DNA of 8,315 nucleotides from Pseudorhodobacter antarcticus (GCA_945897655.1 CAMDHB010000139.1:1-8315); one strand, 5' to 3'; shown: positions 1 to 6,940, counted from the first letter of the stretch. Notes: generated by a model from the sequence alone, not told the origin. Numbers and translations are program-made.

Positions 1-568
1 CAGGGTCCAACCCCAGCGACAGCATCCGGTCAATGCAGGCCGGGCAGACGCAACCATGGTTGCCGACTATGTCAAAGAACAGACGTGGTGGGCCAAAGCG
101 GCTTGCCACCTCACGCGCTTGCGCCAGAATCCGGGCGCGCAACTCGGCATGGTTCAGGCACAGCGTGTGCCATGCCGGGCTGAGTTGTTGCGCGGCCGAG
201 GGGTCATCCGGCAGCCCGCCGTGATAGCGGTTTGTGGCCGATAGCACGCGCCATTCGGGGTGCTGGCGGGCGGTCAGTTCATCCCATTGCACGGTCAGAT
301 ACAGGGGTGTGTCTATGTCAGCGGCACGCAGGGCGGCAACCATCTCGCCCAGCAGGTCGGGCCGGGCGAGGGTGGGGTGCGGCTGGCCGATGTTGGTGGG
401 GTAATAGGACCAGCCGTGGTGGCATTTGGCGAACAGAGTGACCGAATTGACATGGGCCGCCTGAAAGGTCGCTACAAAATCCGCAGCATCGAAATCGGCC
501 CCGATGCCGGGGATATGTTCGGAGGTGTGGAAATCCAGATGAATCTGGCGGTAGCGCATCGGGATCAT
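1..568 (-). CDS. Putative glycoside hydrolase, GHL6/'alpha-amylase family' type (5' part, truncated by window edge)
   Basis: The N-terminal 189 residues are visible; the 3' end lies outside the window. The reading starts MIPMRYRQIHLDFHTSEHIP and continues with LFAKCHHGWSYYPT (residues 45-58), LYLTVQWDEL (89-98), and FFDIVGNHGCVCPAC (164-178). I recognise this as the N-terminal TIM-barrel half of bacterial proteins annotated as hypothetical glycosyl hydrolase 6 or alpha-amylase family, often carrying a beta-galactosidase-trimerisation-like region. Asp166 at the end of a predicted strand and the CxCxxC motif (173-178) are visible, but I cannot assign catalytic residues. There is no signal peptide, so it is probably cytoplasmic. 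The ATG overlaps the stop of the upstream aldehyde dehydrogenase gene as ATGA, and AAGG lies about 8 bases before it. The alternative Met4 at 559 has no ribosome binding site. Co-transcription with arabinose-oxidation genes suggests it frees arabinose or galactose from a small imported glycoside; substrate is inference. Confidence 0.72.
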   Translation of the reverse strand, partial: MIPMRYRQIHLDFHTSEHIPGIGADFDAADFVATFQAAHVNSVTLFAKCHHGWSYYPTNIGQPHPTLARPDLLGEMVAALRAADIDTPLYLTVQWDELTARQHPEWRVLSATNRYHGGLPDDPSAAQQLSPAWHTLCLNHAELRARILAQAREVASRFGPPRLFFDIVGNHGCVCPACIDRMLSLGLDP

Positions 569-2079
569 GGCATGCCTTGCAGATCGGCGGGCAGCAGGGC
601 GTCAGGCAGGTTCTGATACGCGACAGGCCGCAGCCAGCGCCGGATGGACATGGTGCCGACCGACGTTGCGCCGAAGTTCGTGCTGGCCGGATAGGGGCCG
701 CCATGCACCTGCGCATCGACCACCTCGACCCCGGTGGGGAAACCGTTGGCGAGGATACGGCCCGCCTTACGCTCCAACACCGGCATGAGGGTCTGTGCCA
801 GGGCTGTGTCGGCGTCATCCATGTGCAAGGTGCAGGTCAACTGCCCCTCCAGGCTGTGCGCTACTTCCATCATCTGGTTAGCATCGCGGACGCGCAGGAT
901 CAGGCCAAGGGGGCCAAAGACCTCCTCCGCCAGCGCATGATTGCCCAGCCAATCATCACCCGACACCTCAAACAGATAGGGCGTTGCCTGCCGCAGGTCG
1001 CAAACGGAGGTCAGCACGGCCCTGACACCGGTTTGCGCGGCCACCCGGTCGCGGCCAGCGCGGTAGGCGGCGGCGATGCCGTCGGTCAGCATGGTTTGGG
1101 CGGCGGTCTGACCCAGCGCCTCGGTCGCCGCAGTTACAAAGGCATCGGCGTCCGGGCCGTCAATCACCACGGCAATGCCGGGATTGGTGCAGAACTGCCC
1201 CGCACCCATCGTCAGCGACCCGGCCCAGCCCTTGCCGATGGCCTCGCCCCGTGCGGCGGTGGCGGCGGGCAGCAGGAACATCGGGTTCACCGAGCCCAAT
1301 TCACCGAAAAACGGAATCGGGTCAGGACGACGGGTGCAGAGGTCAAAGAGGGCACGACCGCCCCCCAGCGAGCCCGTGAAACCCACGGCGCGGATCAGCG
1401 GGTGCTGCACCAGCGCCTCACCCACATCACGCTTGCCGCCCTGGACGAGGGAGAACACGCCGGGATGCAAGCCTAGCGCCTTGATCGCCGCGTCAATCGC
1501 CTGTGCGACGATTTCAGCCGTGCCGGGGTGGGCGGAGTGGCCCTTGACCACAACCGGGCAGCCGGCAGCGAGGGCCGAAGCCGTGTCGCCGCCAGCGGTG
1601 GAGAAGGCGAGGGGGAAGTTCGACGCGCCGAACACGGCGACCGGGCCGATGGGACGCTGGACCATCTTGATATCCGGTCGTGGGGCCGGTTTGCGGTCGG
1701 GCAGGGCGGCGTCGTGGCGGCGGTCAAGGTGGGAGCCTGCACGGATATGCGACGCAAACAGGCGCAATTGGCCGGTGGTGCGGCCACGTTCGCCTTCGAG
1801 CCGCGCCGTGGGCAGGCCGGTTTCGGACGAGCCTATGGCGGTGATCTCCGCCCCCCGCGCCTCGATCTCATCCGCGATGCGGTCCAGGAAGGCGGCGCGC
1901 TGGTCGCGGGTCAGGGCAGAATAGCTGGGGAAGGCGGCCTCGGCGGCCTGCACTGCGGTGTCGACATGGGCGGGGGTGCCCACGCTGAACCGCTGCGCTT
2001 CGCCGGTGGCGGGGGCGGAGAGGAAGGTGGTGTCGCCGGGCGTCCAGTGGCCTGCGATAAGGTGGTGTCCGGTCAGCAT
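565..2079 (-). CDS. Alpha-ketoglutarate-semialdehyde (2,5-dioxovalerate) dehydrogenase, NAD(P)+
   Basis: Aldehyde dehydrogenase superfamily protein of 504 residues, normal for the 2,5-dioxopentanoate dehydrogenase subgroup. It oxidises 2-oxoglutarate semialdehyde to 2-oxoglutarate, the last step of non-phosphorylating L-arabinose (and hexarate/hydroxyproline) breakdown, in the cytoplasm. Visible landmarks are Asn154 in GASNFPLAF, cofactor Lys179 in VVVKGHSAHPG, the GFTGS loop (233-237), general-base Glu260 in FFGELGSVNP, and nucleophile Cys297 in GAGQFCTNPG; FGELGSVNP and GQFCTNPG are typical of this subgroup. The frame is open upstream to 2178, but the start at 2079 is preferred: it has GGAGGAG 5-6 bases upstream, the protein then begins MLTGHHLIAGHW as the family does, and the extension would cover the intercistronic hairpin and overlap the previous gene. 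It is coupled to the glycoside hydrolase by an ATGA overlap. Confidence 0.9.
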   Translation of the reverse strand: MLTGHHLIAGHWTPGDTTFLSAPATGEAQRFSVGTPAHVDTAVQAAEAAFPSYSALTRDQRAAFLDRIADEIEARGAEITAIGSSETGLPTARLEGERGRTTGQLRLFASHIRAGSHLDRRHDAALPDRKPAPRPDIKMVQRPIGPVAVFGASNFPLAFSTAGGDTASALAAGCPVVVKGHSAHPGTAEIVAQAIDAAIKALGLHPGVFSLVQGGKRDVGEALVQHPLIRAVGFTGSLGGGRALFDLCTRRPDPIPFFGELGSVNPMFLLPAATAARGEAIGKGWAGSLTMGAGQFCTNPGIAVVIDGPDADAFVTAATEALGQTAAQTMLTDGIAAAYRAGRDRVAAQTGVRAVLTSVCDLRQATPYLFEVSGDDWLGNHALAEEVFGPLGLILRVRDANQMMEVAHSLEGQLTCTLHMDDADTALAQTLMPVLERKAGRILANGFPTGVEVVDAQVHGGPYPASTNFGATSVGTMSIRRWLRPVAYQNLPDALLPADLQGMP

Positions 2080-2091
2080 GGCGGTCTCCTC
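2074..2091 (-). promoter_or_regulatory. Ribosome binding site fixing the aldehyde dehydrogenase start
   Basis: Read on the minus strand, CGGAGGAGACCGC sits directly before ATG at 2079. GGAGGAG is a near-perfect Shine-Dalgarno match at 5-6 base spacing, which decides for this start over the in-frame ATG at 2178. Confidence 0.75.
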
Positions 2092-2102
2092 CGTTCGGGC
2101 CG

Positions 2103-2147
2103 CCGGGGGTTTCACACCCCCGGACCCCTGTGGGATATTTGTGAACC
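2103..2147 (-). other. Intercistronic RNA hairpin with possible alternative pairing
   Basis: The 79-bp gap between the sugar dehydrogenase and the aldehyde dehydrogenase holds an 8-bp perfect stem, CCGGGGGT (2103-2110) with ACCCCCGG (2116-2123), around a 5-base loop. In the operon transcript the loop reads GTGAA. A complementary TTCAC lies upstream in the same transcript (2145-2141), inside GGTTCAC (2147-2141), which could instead pair with GTGAAACC (2115-2108) with one bulged A. The two folds exclude each other, or the loop contact makes a pseudoknot. No U-tract follows on the minus strand, so a simple terminator for the operon is unlikely; it could be an RNA stability or processing element, or a partial attenuator. 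The neighbouring GGGATATTT tail (2132-2140, plus strand) resembles a recurrent Rhodobacteraceae intergenic motif as I recall it. Confidence 0.6.
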
Positions 2148-2158
2148 GATGAATGGCG

Positions 2159-3094
2159 TTAGAAGTGGAAGGGGTCAACGGTGACGCGGTGGCCGAGCGT
2201 CATGGCATCAGCGACATGGGTCATGGGGGCCAGATCAACTTCGGAAGTTTTGGTGCGGATCAGGTCGGCCATGCGGGCGTAAAGGGCGGGATATTCGCCC
2301 ATGATCGAGTTTTGCCCGGTGGACGGTTGGCCGTCAATTTCCAGCACATTGCCGCCCATCCGCAGGGCCATCGGGCCGCGCATCGGGCCGCGATCGGTTT
2401 CAACGGTGATGTCCCAGGTTTGCAGGCCCTCCTGCCGCCAGTCGAAATCGGCGGTCACATGGCCGGTGAAGGCCAATTGCGCCGCGATTGGGGTTTGGCG
2501 GTTGGCGGGGAATTCCAGCGTGGCGGCGGTCAGGTGGACGGGCTGGGGCAGAATCTCGGTCAGGATCGACAGGGCGTTGATGCCGGGGTCAAAGACGCCC
2601 ATGCCACCCGGTTCAAAGACCCAATCCTGCCCGGGGTGCCATTTGCGCACGTCCTCGCGCCAAGTGATATGGGCCTTTTGCACGGTCTTGTCGGCCAGCC
2701 AAGCCTTGGCGGCGGCCACCGCATGGGCCATGCGGCTGTGCCAGGCGGCATAAAGGGTCAGGCCGCGTTCGGCGGCGAGGGCTTGCAGGGCATGCACCTC
2801 GGCCAGGGTGGCACCAGGGGGTTTTTCCAGCATGACATGGCGACCGGCCAACAGGGCCGCCTCGGCATAGTCATAGCGCGGGACGGGGGGCATGCAGAGG
2901 GAGACGACGCTGATGTCGGGCCTCGCCTCAAGGAAGGCGGCGAAGTCGGTATGGGCTTCCACGCCGGGGACCGAACCCCTGCGGCTGACCGTGGCCGCAA
3001 GGGTGAAGTCGGGCGAGGCCGCAAGGGCAGGCACATGCTGATCCAGCGCGATCTTGCCGATGCCGACGAGGGCGACCTTGGTCTTGTCGGCCAT
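2159..3094 (-). CDS. L-arabinose 1-dehydrogenase / D-galactose 1-dehydrogenase (NAD(P)+), Gfo/Idh/MocA family
   Basis: The 311-residue protein closely resembles, as I recall it, the Azospirillum brasilense L-arabinose 1-dehydrogenase (about 309 residues). It oxidises L-arabinose at C1 to the lactone in the cytoplasm; relatives also take D-galactose. Visible features: an N-terminal Rossmann motif VGIGKIA (residues 10-16), Ser37-Arg38 after the second strand where NADP preference is set in the family, the EKPPG motif (90-94) with the conserved Lys91, WHSR (118-121), REDVRKWHPGQDW (146-158), and GVFDPGINALS (166-176). Asp169 and Asn173 align with the catalytic Asp/Asn pair reported for the Azospirillum enzyme. 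The start ATG overlaps the dehydratase stop as TGATG, with AAGGA about nine bases upstream. It is the pathway's first enzyme although third in gene order. L-arabinose against D-galactose as the main substrate cannot be decided from sequence. Confidence 0.9.
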   Translation of the reverse strand: MADKTKVALVGIGKIALDQHVPALAASPDFTLAATVSRRGSVPGVEAHTDFAAFLEARPDISVVSLCMPPVPRYDYAEAALLAGRHVMLEKPPGATLAEVHALQALAAERGLTLYAAWHSRMAHAVAAAKAWLADKTVQKAHITWREDVRKWHPGQDWVFEPGGMGVFDPGINALSILTEILPQPVHLTAATLEFPANRQTPIAAQLAFTGHVTADFDWRQEGLQTWDITVETDRGPMRGPMALRMGGNVLEIDGQPSTGQNSIMGEYPALYARMADLIRTKTSEVDLAPMTHVADAMTLGHRVTVDPFHF

Positions 3095-4836
3095 CAGTGG
3101 GAATCCTTGCCAACCGGATTGCCACGGCAGCCCTTGAGGAAATCAAGGTCGGCGCCAGTGTCAGCGCCCTGCACATGCTGGTGGTGCAGAAGCGCATAGC
3201 CCGAAGCGGGCGGTGTCACGCGGCTGGACCATTTGGCCAGACGGGCAGCGAGTTCGGCGTCCGAGATGTCCAGATGAAGGCGGCGGTTCGGCACATCCAA
3301 CTCGATCATGTCGCCGTTCTGCACCACGGCCAGCGGGCCACCGGCATCGGCCTCAGGCGATGTGTGCAGAACGACCGTGCCGTAGGCCGTGCCCGACATG
3401 CGGGCGTCCGAGATGCGGACCATGTCGGTGATGCCCTTGCGCAGGACCTTGGGGGGAAGCCCCATGTTGCCAACCTCGGCCATGCCCGGGTAGCCCTTGG
3501 GACCGCAATTCTTCAGCACCATCACGCAGGTCTCGTCGATGTCCAAAGCCTCGTCGTTGATCTTGGCCTTGTAGTCGTCGATATCCTCGAACACGACCGC
3601 GCGGCCCCGGTGGGTCATCAGGGCCGGGGTGGCGGCAGAGGGTTTCAGGACGGCGCCCTTGGGGGCCAGATTGCCCTTGACCACCACCACGCCGCCCGAT
3701 TGGGTCAGGGCTTTGGCGGCGGGCAGGATCACGTCTTCGTTGTGGTTTTGCACGTCCTTGACCTGATCCCACGCCGTTTCGCCCGACACGGTCAGCGCAT
3801 CGCGGTGCAACAGCCCCGCCTCGCCCAGGCGTTTGATCACGACGGGCAGGCCACCGGCGTAGAAGAATTCCTCCATCAGGTATTTGCCCGAAGGCAGCAG
3901 GTTGACGATCGTCGGCACGTCGCGGCCACAGCGGTCCCAATCTTCCAAGGTCAGGTCAATGCCCACACGGCCCGCAATTGCCAGCAGATGGATCACGGCG
4001 TTGGTGGAACCACCAATCGCCGCATTCGTGCGGATGGCGTTTTCGAACGCTTGTTTTGTCAGGATGTCAGACGGCTTCAGATCATCCTTGACCATCTGCA
4101 CAATCCGTCGCCCGGTCAGCTGCGCCATCACGCGGCGCCGCGAGTCCACGGCCGGAATGGCCGCGTTGCCCGACAGCGCCATCCCCAAAGCCTCGGCCAT
4201 CGAGGCCATCGTCGAGGCCGTACCCATCGTGTTGCACGAACCGGGGGAGCGGGACATCGACGCTTCCGCCTCGACAAATTCCTCTTTCGTCATCGTCCCG
4301 GCCTTCACAGCCTCGGAAAACTTCCAAAGATGGGTGCCAGATCCCACACGTTCATTCTTGTAATACCCGTTCAGCATCGGCCCGCCCGTCACCACAATCG
4401 ACGGCAGATCGGTCGAAGCGGCGGCCATCAGCAGCGACGGCGTGGTCTTGTCACAGCCGACCAGCAGCACGCAGCCATCCATCGGCTGACCGCGCATCTG
4501 CTCCTCAACCGCCATGGCGGCGAGGTTGCGGAACATCATGGCCGTGGGGCGGAAGGCGCTTTCCGACGCGGAAAACACAGGCACTTCAACAGGAAAGCCG
4601 CCCGCCTCGTAAATCCCGTGCTTCACCCGCTGGGCCAGATCGTTCAGATGCGCGTTGCAGGGCGTCAATTCCGACCAGGTGTTCAGAATGCCAATCACCG
4701 GGCGGCCATCGAACAGGTCCGGCGGGAAGCCCTGATTTTTCATCCAGCCCCGGTGATAGATATTGTCCTTGGACGTGCCACCAAACCAGGTTTGCGAGCG
4801 GAGTTTGCGGGGCCAGGCAGCGGGTTTGAAGGTCAT
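3094..4836 (-). CDS. L-arabinonate dehydratase, IlvD/Edd family Fe-S enzyme
   Basis: The 580-residue protein belongs to the sugar-acid branch of the IlvD/Edd dehydratases and matches the length of characterised L-arabinonate dehydratases (about 579-583). It removes water from L-arabinonate to give L-2-keto-3-deoxyarabinonate; relatives also accept D-fuconate or D-galactonate. Three cysteines are placed to hold a [2Fe-2S] cluster: Cys60 (NTWSELTPC, 52-60), Cys128 (VGCDKTTPS, 126-134) and Cys201 (SPGSCNTMGTAS). Lys130 sits where the carbamylated, Mg-binding lysine lies in the Rhizobium leguminosarum enzyme, and Ser481 in ISDARMSGTA is the expected catalytic alkoxide; all are one residue offset from that protein. 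The gene starts one base after the stop of the FAH-fold gene and overlaps the next gene by one base, so translation is probably coupled on both sides. All key residues are intact. Confidence 0.92.
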   Translation of the reverse strand: MTFKPAAWPRKLRSQTWFGGTSKDNIYHRGWMKNQGFPPDLFDGRPVIGILNTWSELTPCNAHLNDLAQRVKHGIYEAGGFPVEVPVFSASESAFRPTAMMFRNLAAMAVEEQMRGQPMDGCVLLVGCDKTTPSLLMAAASTDLPSIVVTGGPMLNGYYKNERVGSGTHLWKFSEAVKAGTMTKEEFVEAEASMSRSPGSCNTMGTASTMASMAEALGMALSGNAAIPAVDSRRRVMAQLTGRRIVQMVKDDLKPSDILTKQAFENAIRTNAAIGGSTNAVIHLLAIAGRVGIDLTLEDWDRCGRDVPTIVNLLPSGKYLMEEFFYAGGLPVVIKRLGEAGLLHRDALTVSGETAWDQVKDVQNHNEDVILPAAKALTQSGGVVVVKGNLAPKGAVLKPSAATPALMTHRGRAVVFEDIDDYKAKINDEALDIDETCVMVLKNCGPKGYPGMAEVGNMGLPPKVLRKGITDMVRISDARMSGTAYGTVVLHTSPEADAGGPLAVVQNGDMIELDVPNRRLHLDISDAELAARLAKWSSRVTPPASGYALLHHQHVQGADTGADLDFLKGCRGNPVGKDSH

Positions 4837-4837
4837 G

Positions 4838-5830
4838 TCACAGGGCTTTCACATTTTGGGCGCCGGGGGTCGCAGGCGCGAAGGCAAGGGAATTCCGCAG
4901 GGGCTGGCCAAAGACGGGCGATTCGATTTCAAAGATATCACCGGCCTGGGTTTTGATACCATCTGCGACCGACAGCGTGGCGGTGCCAAAGAAATGCACA
5001 TGCACATCGCCGGGCTGGCGGAAGATGTCGTATTTGAAGTGGTGGTGTTCCAGATTGGCGATGGTGTGCGACATGTTCGCCTCGCCCGAGAGGAACGGCT
5101 TTTCCCAGATCACTGCGCCATCCCGGCGAATGCGGCTCATCCCCCGCACATCGGCGGGCAGGTCGCCCACCAGAATCTCGGGGCCATAAGAGGCGACGCG
5201 CAGCTTGGAATGGGCCAGCCACAGGTAGTTGACGCGTTCCACCACATGGTCGGAAAACTCGTTCCCCAAGGCCCAGCCGACGCGGTGCACCACGCCATCG
5301 GGGCCAACGATATAGACGCCGGCAATCTCAGGCTCCTCGCCGCCATCCTCGGCAAAGCCTGGGGCGGTCAGGGGGGCGCCGGGGGCGACGGCGGCAAAGC
5401 CGTTGCCTTTGTAGAACCATTCGGGCTGTGCGCCCACGCCACCCGCCTCGGGGCGGCCGCCCTCCAACCCCATGCGGAACATCTTCATGCTATCGGTCAG
5501 CGTCTCAGACCCGGTCAGCTTGGCATGCATGGCATCCCGGGCGGAGGCTGAGCCCAGATGGGTCAGGCCCGTGCCCGTCATGTGCAGATGGGCCGGATCG
5601 GGGTGGGACAGGGGCAGTTGCAAACGTCCCGCAGCGGCGGCCTTGGTCAGGTCAACCGCCTCACCCAAGCCCTGCACGGCGACCTGTTCCACCAGCCCGC
5701 GCCCGGCGGCAATCGCCTTTTGCGCAAGGTCATAGACCGTCTCGACGCCCTTGACGATATGCGCCGCATCCCCCGTCCGGGCCACGACCCAGGACGCATC
5801 CTGCGGCCCTTTGATTTGAGACAGATGCAT
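4838..5830 (-). CDS. AraD1/GguC family protein, FAH fold; probable L-2-keto-3-deoxyarabinonate dehydratase
   Basis: The 330-residue protein is of the AraD1/GguC type within the fumarylacetoacetate hydrolase superfamily. Visible signatures are HMTGTGLTHLGSA (residues 83-95), QPEWFYKG (135-142), the acidic EEPEIAGVYIVG (165-176) that supplies divalent-metal ligands in this fold, ALGNEFSDH (187-195), and a C-terminal PGDVHVHFFGTATLS. It is the first gene of the operon, ahead of arabinonate dehydratase, arabinose dehydrogenase and the semialdehyde dehydrogenase. The only pathway step left between dehydratase and semialdehyde dehydrogenase is conversion of L-2-keto-3-deoxyarabinonate to 2-oxoglutarate semialdehyde, and no DapA-like AraD is present, so I infer that role. 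Agrobacterium gguC lies in a chvE-gguAB sugar-transport operon, which agrees with sugar use. The start has GGGGAGGGG about four bases upstream. Family is certain; the reaction is likely but inferred. Confidence 0.85.
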   Translation of the reverse strand: MHLSQIKGPQDASWVVARTGDAAHIVKGVETVYDLAQKAIAAGRGLVEQVAVQGLGEAVDLTKAAAAGRLQLPLSHPDPAHLHMTGTGLTHLGSASARDAMHAKLTGSETLTDSMKMFRMGLEGGRPEAGGVGAQPEWFYKGNGFAAVAPGAPLTAPGFAEDGGEEPEIAGVYIVGPDGVVHRVGWALGNEFSDHVVERVNYLWLAHSKLRVASYGPEILVGDLPADVRGMSRIRRDGAVIWEKPFLSGEANMSHTIANLEHHHFKYDIFRQPGDVHVHFFGTATLSVADGIKTQAGDIFEIESPVFGQPLRNSLAFAPATPGAQNVKAL

Positions 5831-5912
5831 GGCCCCTCCCCGGTGTGCACTGTTATGCAGGCAGTCCCGCAGGGCCGCCCTTTCAACAACAGTTGCAATG
5901 TCGCGGCATATC

Positions 5913-5918
5913 CGTCAA
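5913..5918 (-). promoter_or_regulatory. Candidate -35 element of the arabinose operon promoter
   Basis: TTGACG on the minus strand lies about 83-88 bases upstream of the first operon gene and 3 bp from the regulator dyad. No good -10 hexamer is found 16-18 bases further on, which fits a promoter that needs an activator. This is a candidate from position and match only. Confidence 0.35.
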
Positions 5919-5921
5919 ATG

Positions 5922-5941
5922 ATGTTTTCTGATGAAAACAT
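5922..5941. promoter_or_regulatory. Perfect 8-4-8 dyad, probable LysR-family operator
   Basis: ATGTTTTC, TGAT, GAAAACAT is a perfect inverted repeat of 8-bp arms with a 4-bp spacer, in the 123-bp gap between the divergent operon and the LysR-type gene. It contains the T-N11-A spacing expected of LysR-family sites. It ends 12 bp before the regulator's start codon and abuts the TTGACG of the operon promoter, so one site could both autoregulate the regulator and activate the operon. AT-rich sequence stands out against its GC-rich surroundings. Binding itself is inference. Confidence 0.65.
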
Positions 5942-5953
5942 GGCCTAACCGAT

Positions 5954-6904
5954 ATGATGCAACCCTTTCGCCCTGACACCCTGCTGCGCAAAGGCCTGAA
6001 ACTCAGCCATCTGAGGCTGCTGGCGGCCCTGGCCGAAACCGAGCAGCTGACCCTAGCCGCCGCCGCCATCGGCATCTCGCAACCCGCCGCCTCGCGCCTT
6101 GTGGCCGAGATCGAGGCGATCATCGGTGGCGCGGTCCATGAACGCACCGGGCGCGGCATTGGGCTGACTGCGATGGGCCGCGCGCTGTCGCTACGGGCGC
6201 AGCGGGTGCGGCTGGAACTGGACGACGCCGCCCGCGACATGGCCGAGATCATGACCGGCGGCATGGGCCATGTCCGCATCGGCACGGTGACCGGGGCCGC
6301 GCTGGACCGCGTTCTGCCCGCCCTGCAGCGCGAACAGGCGCGCCACCCTGCCGTGACGGTTGAGGTTGAGGTGGCCGCCTCTGACCAGCTGTGCGATCAC
6401 CTTCTGGCAGGCCGCCTAGATTTCGTGCTGGGCCGCATGCCCGAGGGGCCGCAGGCGCAGATGCTGACCTATGCGCCGCTGGACGGCGAACCCCTTGCTT
6501 TGGTCGCCCGCCACGGCCATCCGGTGTTAACGGGCGCGCCCACGCTGGAGGCCGCGCTGTCCTACGACTGGCTGCTGCCGGGCGAGCCATCCTTGATGAC
6601 CCGCACCGTTCTGGCCAGCCTGCAGGCACGCGGCCTGCCCGCACCCCGCAGGCGCGTGTCCACCACCTCCTTCATGCTGACATTGGCCCTGTTGCAGCAA
6701 ACCGACGCGATTGCCGTCATGGCCCAAGCCATCGCACAGCAATTCTCAACCGGCCCCGGGGCGGCGCTGGCCACCCTGCCCGTGCCCTTGGGGATCGAGG
6801 TGGAGCCCTACGGCATGATCTCCCGCGAACGGGTGGCCCTGACGCCTGCCGCGCAACGTCTGGCCGATCAGATCAGCGCCGGGCATGGCCCCCAAATTCC
6901 TTGA
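5954..6904 (+). CDS. LysR-family transcriptional regulator, GbpR-like
   Basis: The 316-residue protein has a LysR-type winged helix-turn-helix at about residues 16-75 (LKLSHLRLLAALAE, then the recognition helix ISQPAASRLVAEIE and the wing GRGIGLTAMGRAL), a linker helix to about 93, and a periplasmic-binding-protein-like effector domain from about 97 to 300. Its opening RKGLKLSHLRLL pattern and overall look resemble the GbpR/PcaQ branch; GbpR of Agrobacterium controls chvE and gguABC sugar genes. Here it is divergent from an operon whose first gene is a gguC homologue, so it probably activates that operon in response to L-arabinose, D-galactose or a derivative. ATG at 5954 is chosen because an in-frame stop at 5930 blocks a longer form and a later start would cut the helix-turn-helix; there is no clear ribosome binding site. 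The stop codon sits inside a hairpin. Confidence 0.87.
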   Translation: MMQPFRPDTLLRKGLKLSHLRLLAALAETEQLTLAAAAIGISQPAASRLVAEIEAIIGGAVHERTGRGIGLTAMGRALSLRAQRVRLELDDAARDMAEIMTGGMGHVRIGTVTGAALDRVLPALQREQARHPAVTVEVEVAASDQLCDHLLAGRLDFVLGRMPEGPQAQMLTYAPLDGEPLALVARHGHPVLTGAPTLEAALSYDWLLPGEPSLMTRTVLASLQARGLPAPRRRVSTTSFMLTLALLQQTDAIAVMAQAIAQQFSTGPGAALATLPVPLGIEVEPYGMISRERVALTPAAQRLADQISAGHGPQIP

Positions 6905-6940
6905 AGCAAGGAATTTGCAAAACTTTTGGTAAAAGTTTTG
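6893..6940. terminator. Two abutting perfect hairpins between convergent genes, probable bidirectional terminator
   Basis: Hairpin one is CAAATTCCTTG, AAG, CAAGGAATTTG (6893-6917), an 11-bp perfect stem with a 3-base loop. Hairpin two follows with no gap: CAAAACTTTT, GGT, AAAAGTTTTG (6918-6940), a 10-bp perfect stem with a 3-base loop. The regulator's TGA stop (6902-6904) lies at the stem-loop boundary of the first. Both are AT-rich in a GC-rich region. There is no classic U-tract beyond the stems on the plus strand, although the second stem ends in TTTTG, so termination efficiency is uncertain. Position between convergent genes supports a shared transcript-end role. Confidence 0.65.

Noticed and set aside
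577..1476. A 299-codon plus-strand open frame opposite the aldehyde dehydrogenase
   Set aside because: It is antisense to a well-supported gene and its composition is that of an antisense shadow; no family resemblance.
2080..2178. N-terminal extension of the aldehyde dehydrogenase to an ATG at 2178
   Set aside because: The strong ribosome binding site before 2079, the family-typical N-terminus there, and the hairpin lying in the extension all favour the shorter form.
3097..4956. A 619-codon open frame on the plus strand opposite the dehydratase and the end of the FAH-fold gene
   Set aside because: It lies entirely antisense to two genes with clear family signatures and intact active sites. 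Its protein is rich in His, Gln, Arg and Gly with no recognisable domain, as expected from antisense frames opposite GC-rich genes with strong third-position bias.
5647..6285. A 212-codon minus-strand frame crossing the divergent promoter region
   Set aside because: It overlaps the LysR-type gene in antisense and the FAH-fold gene in another frame and would cover the dyad; no domain is recognisable.
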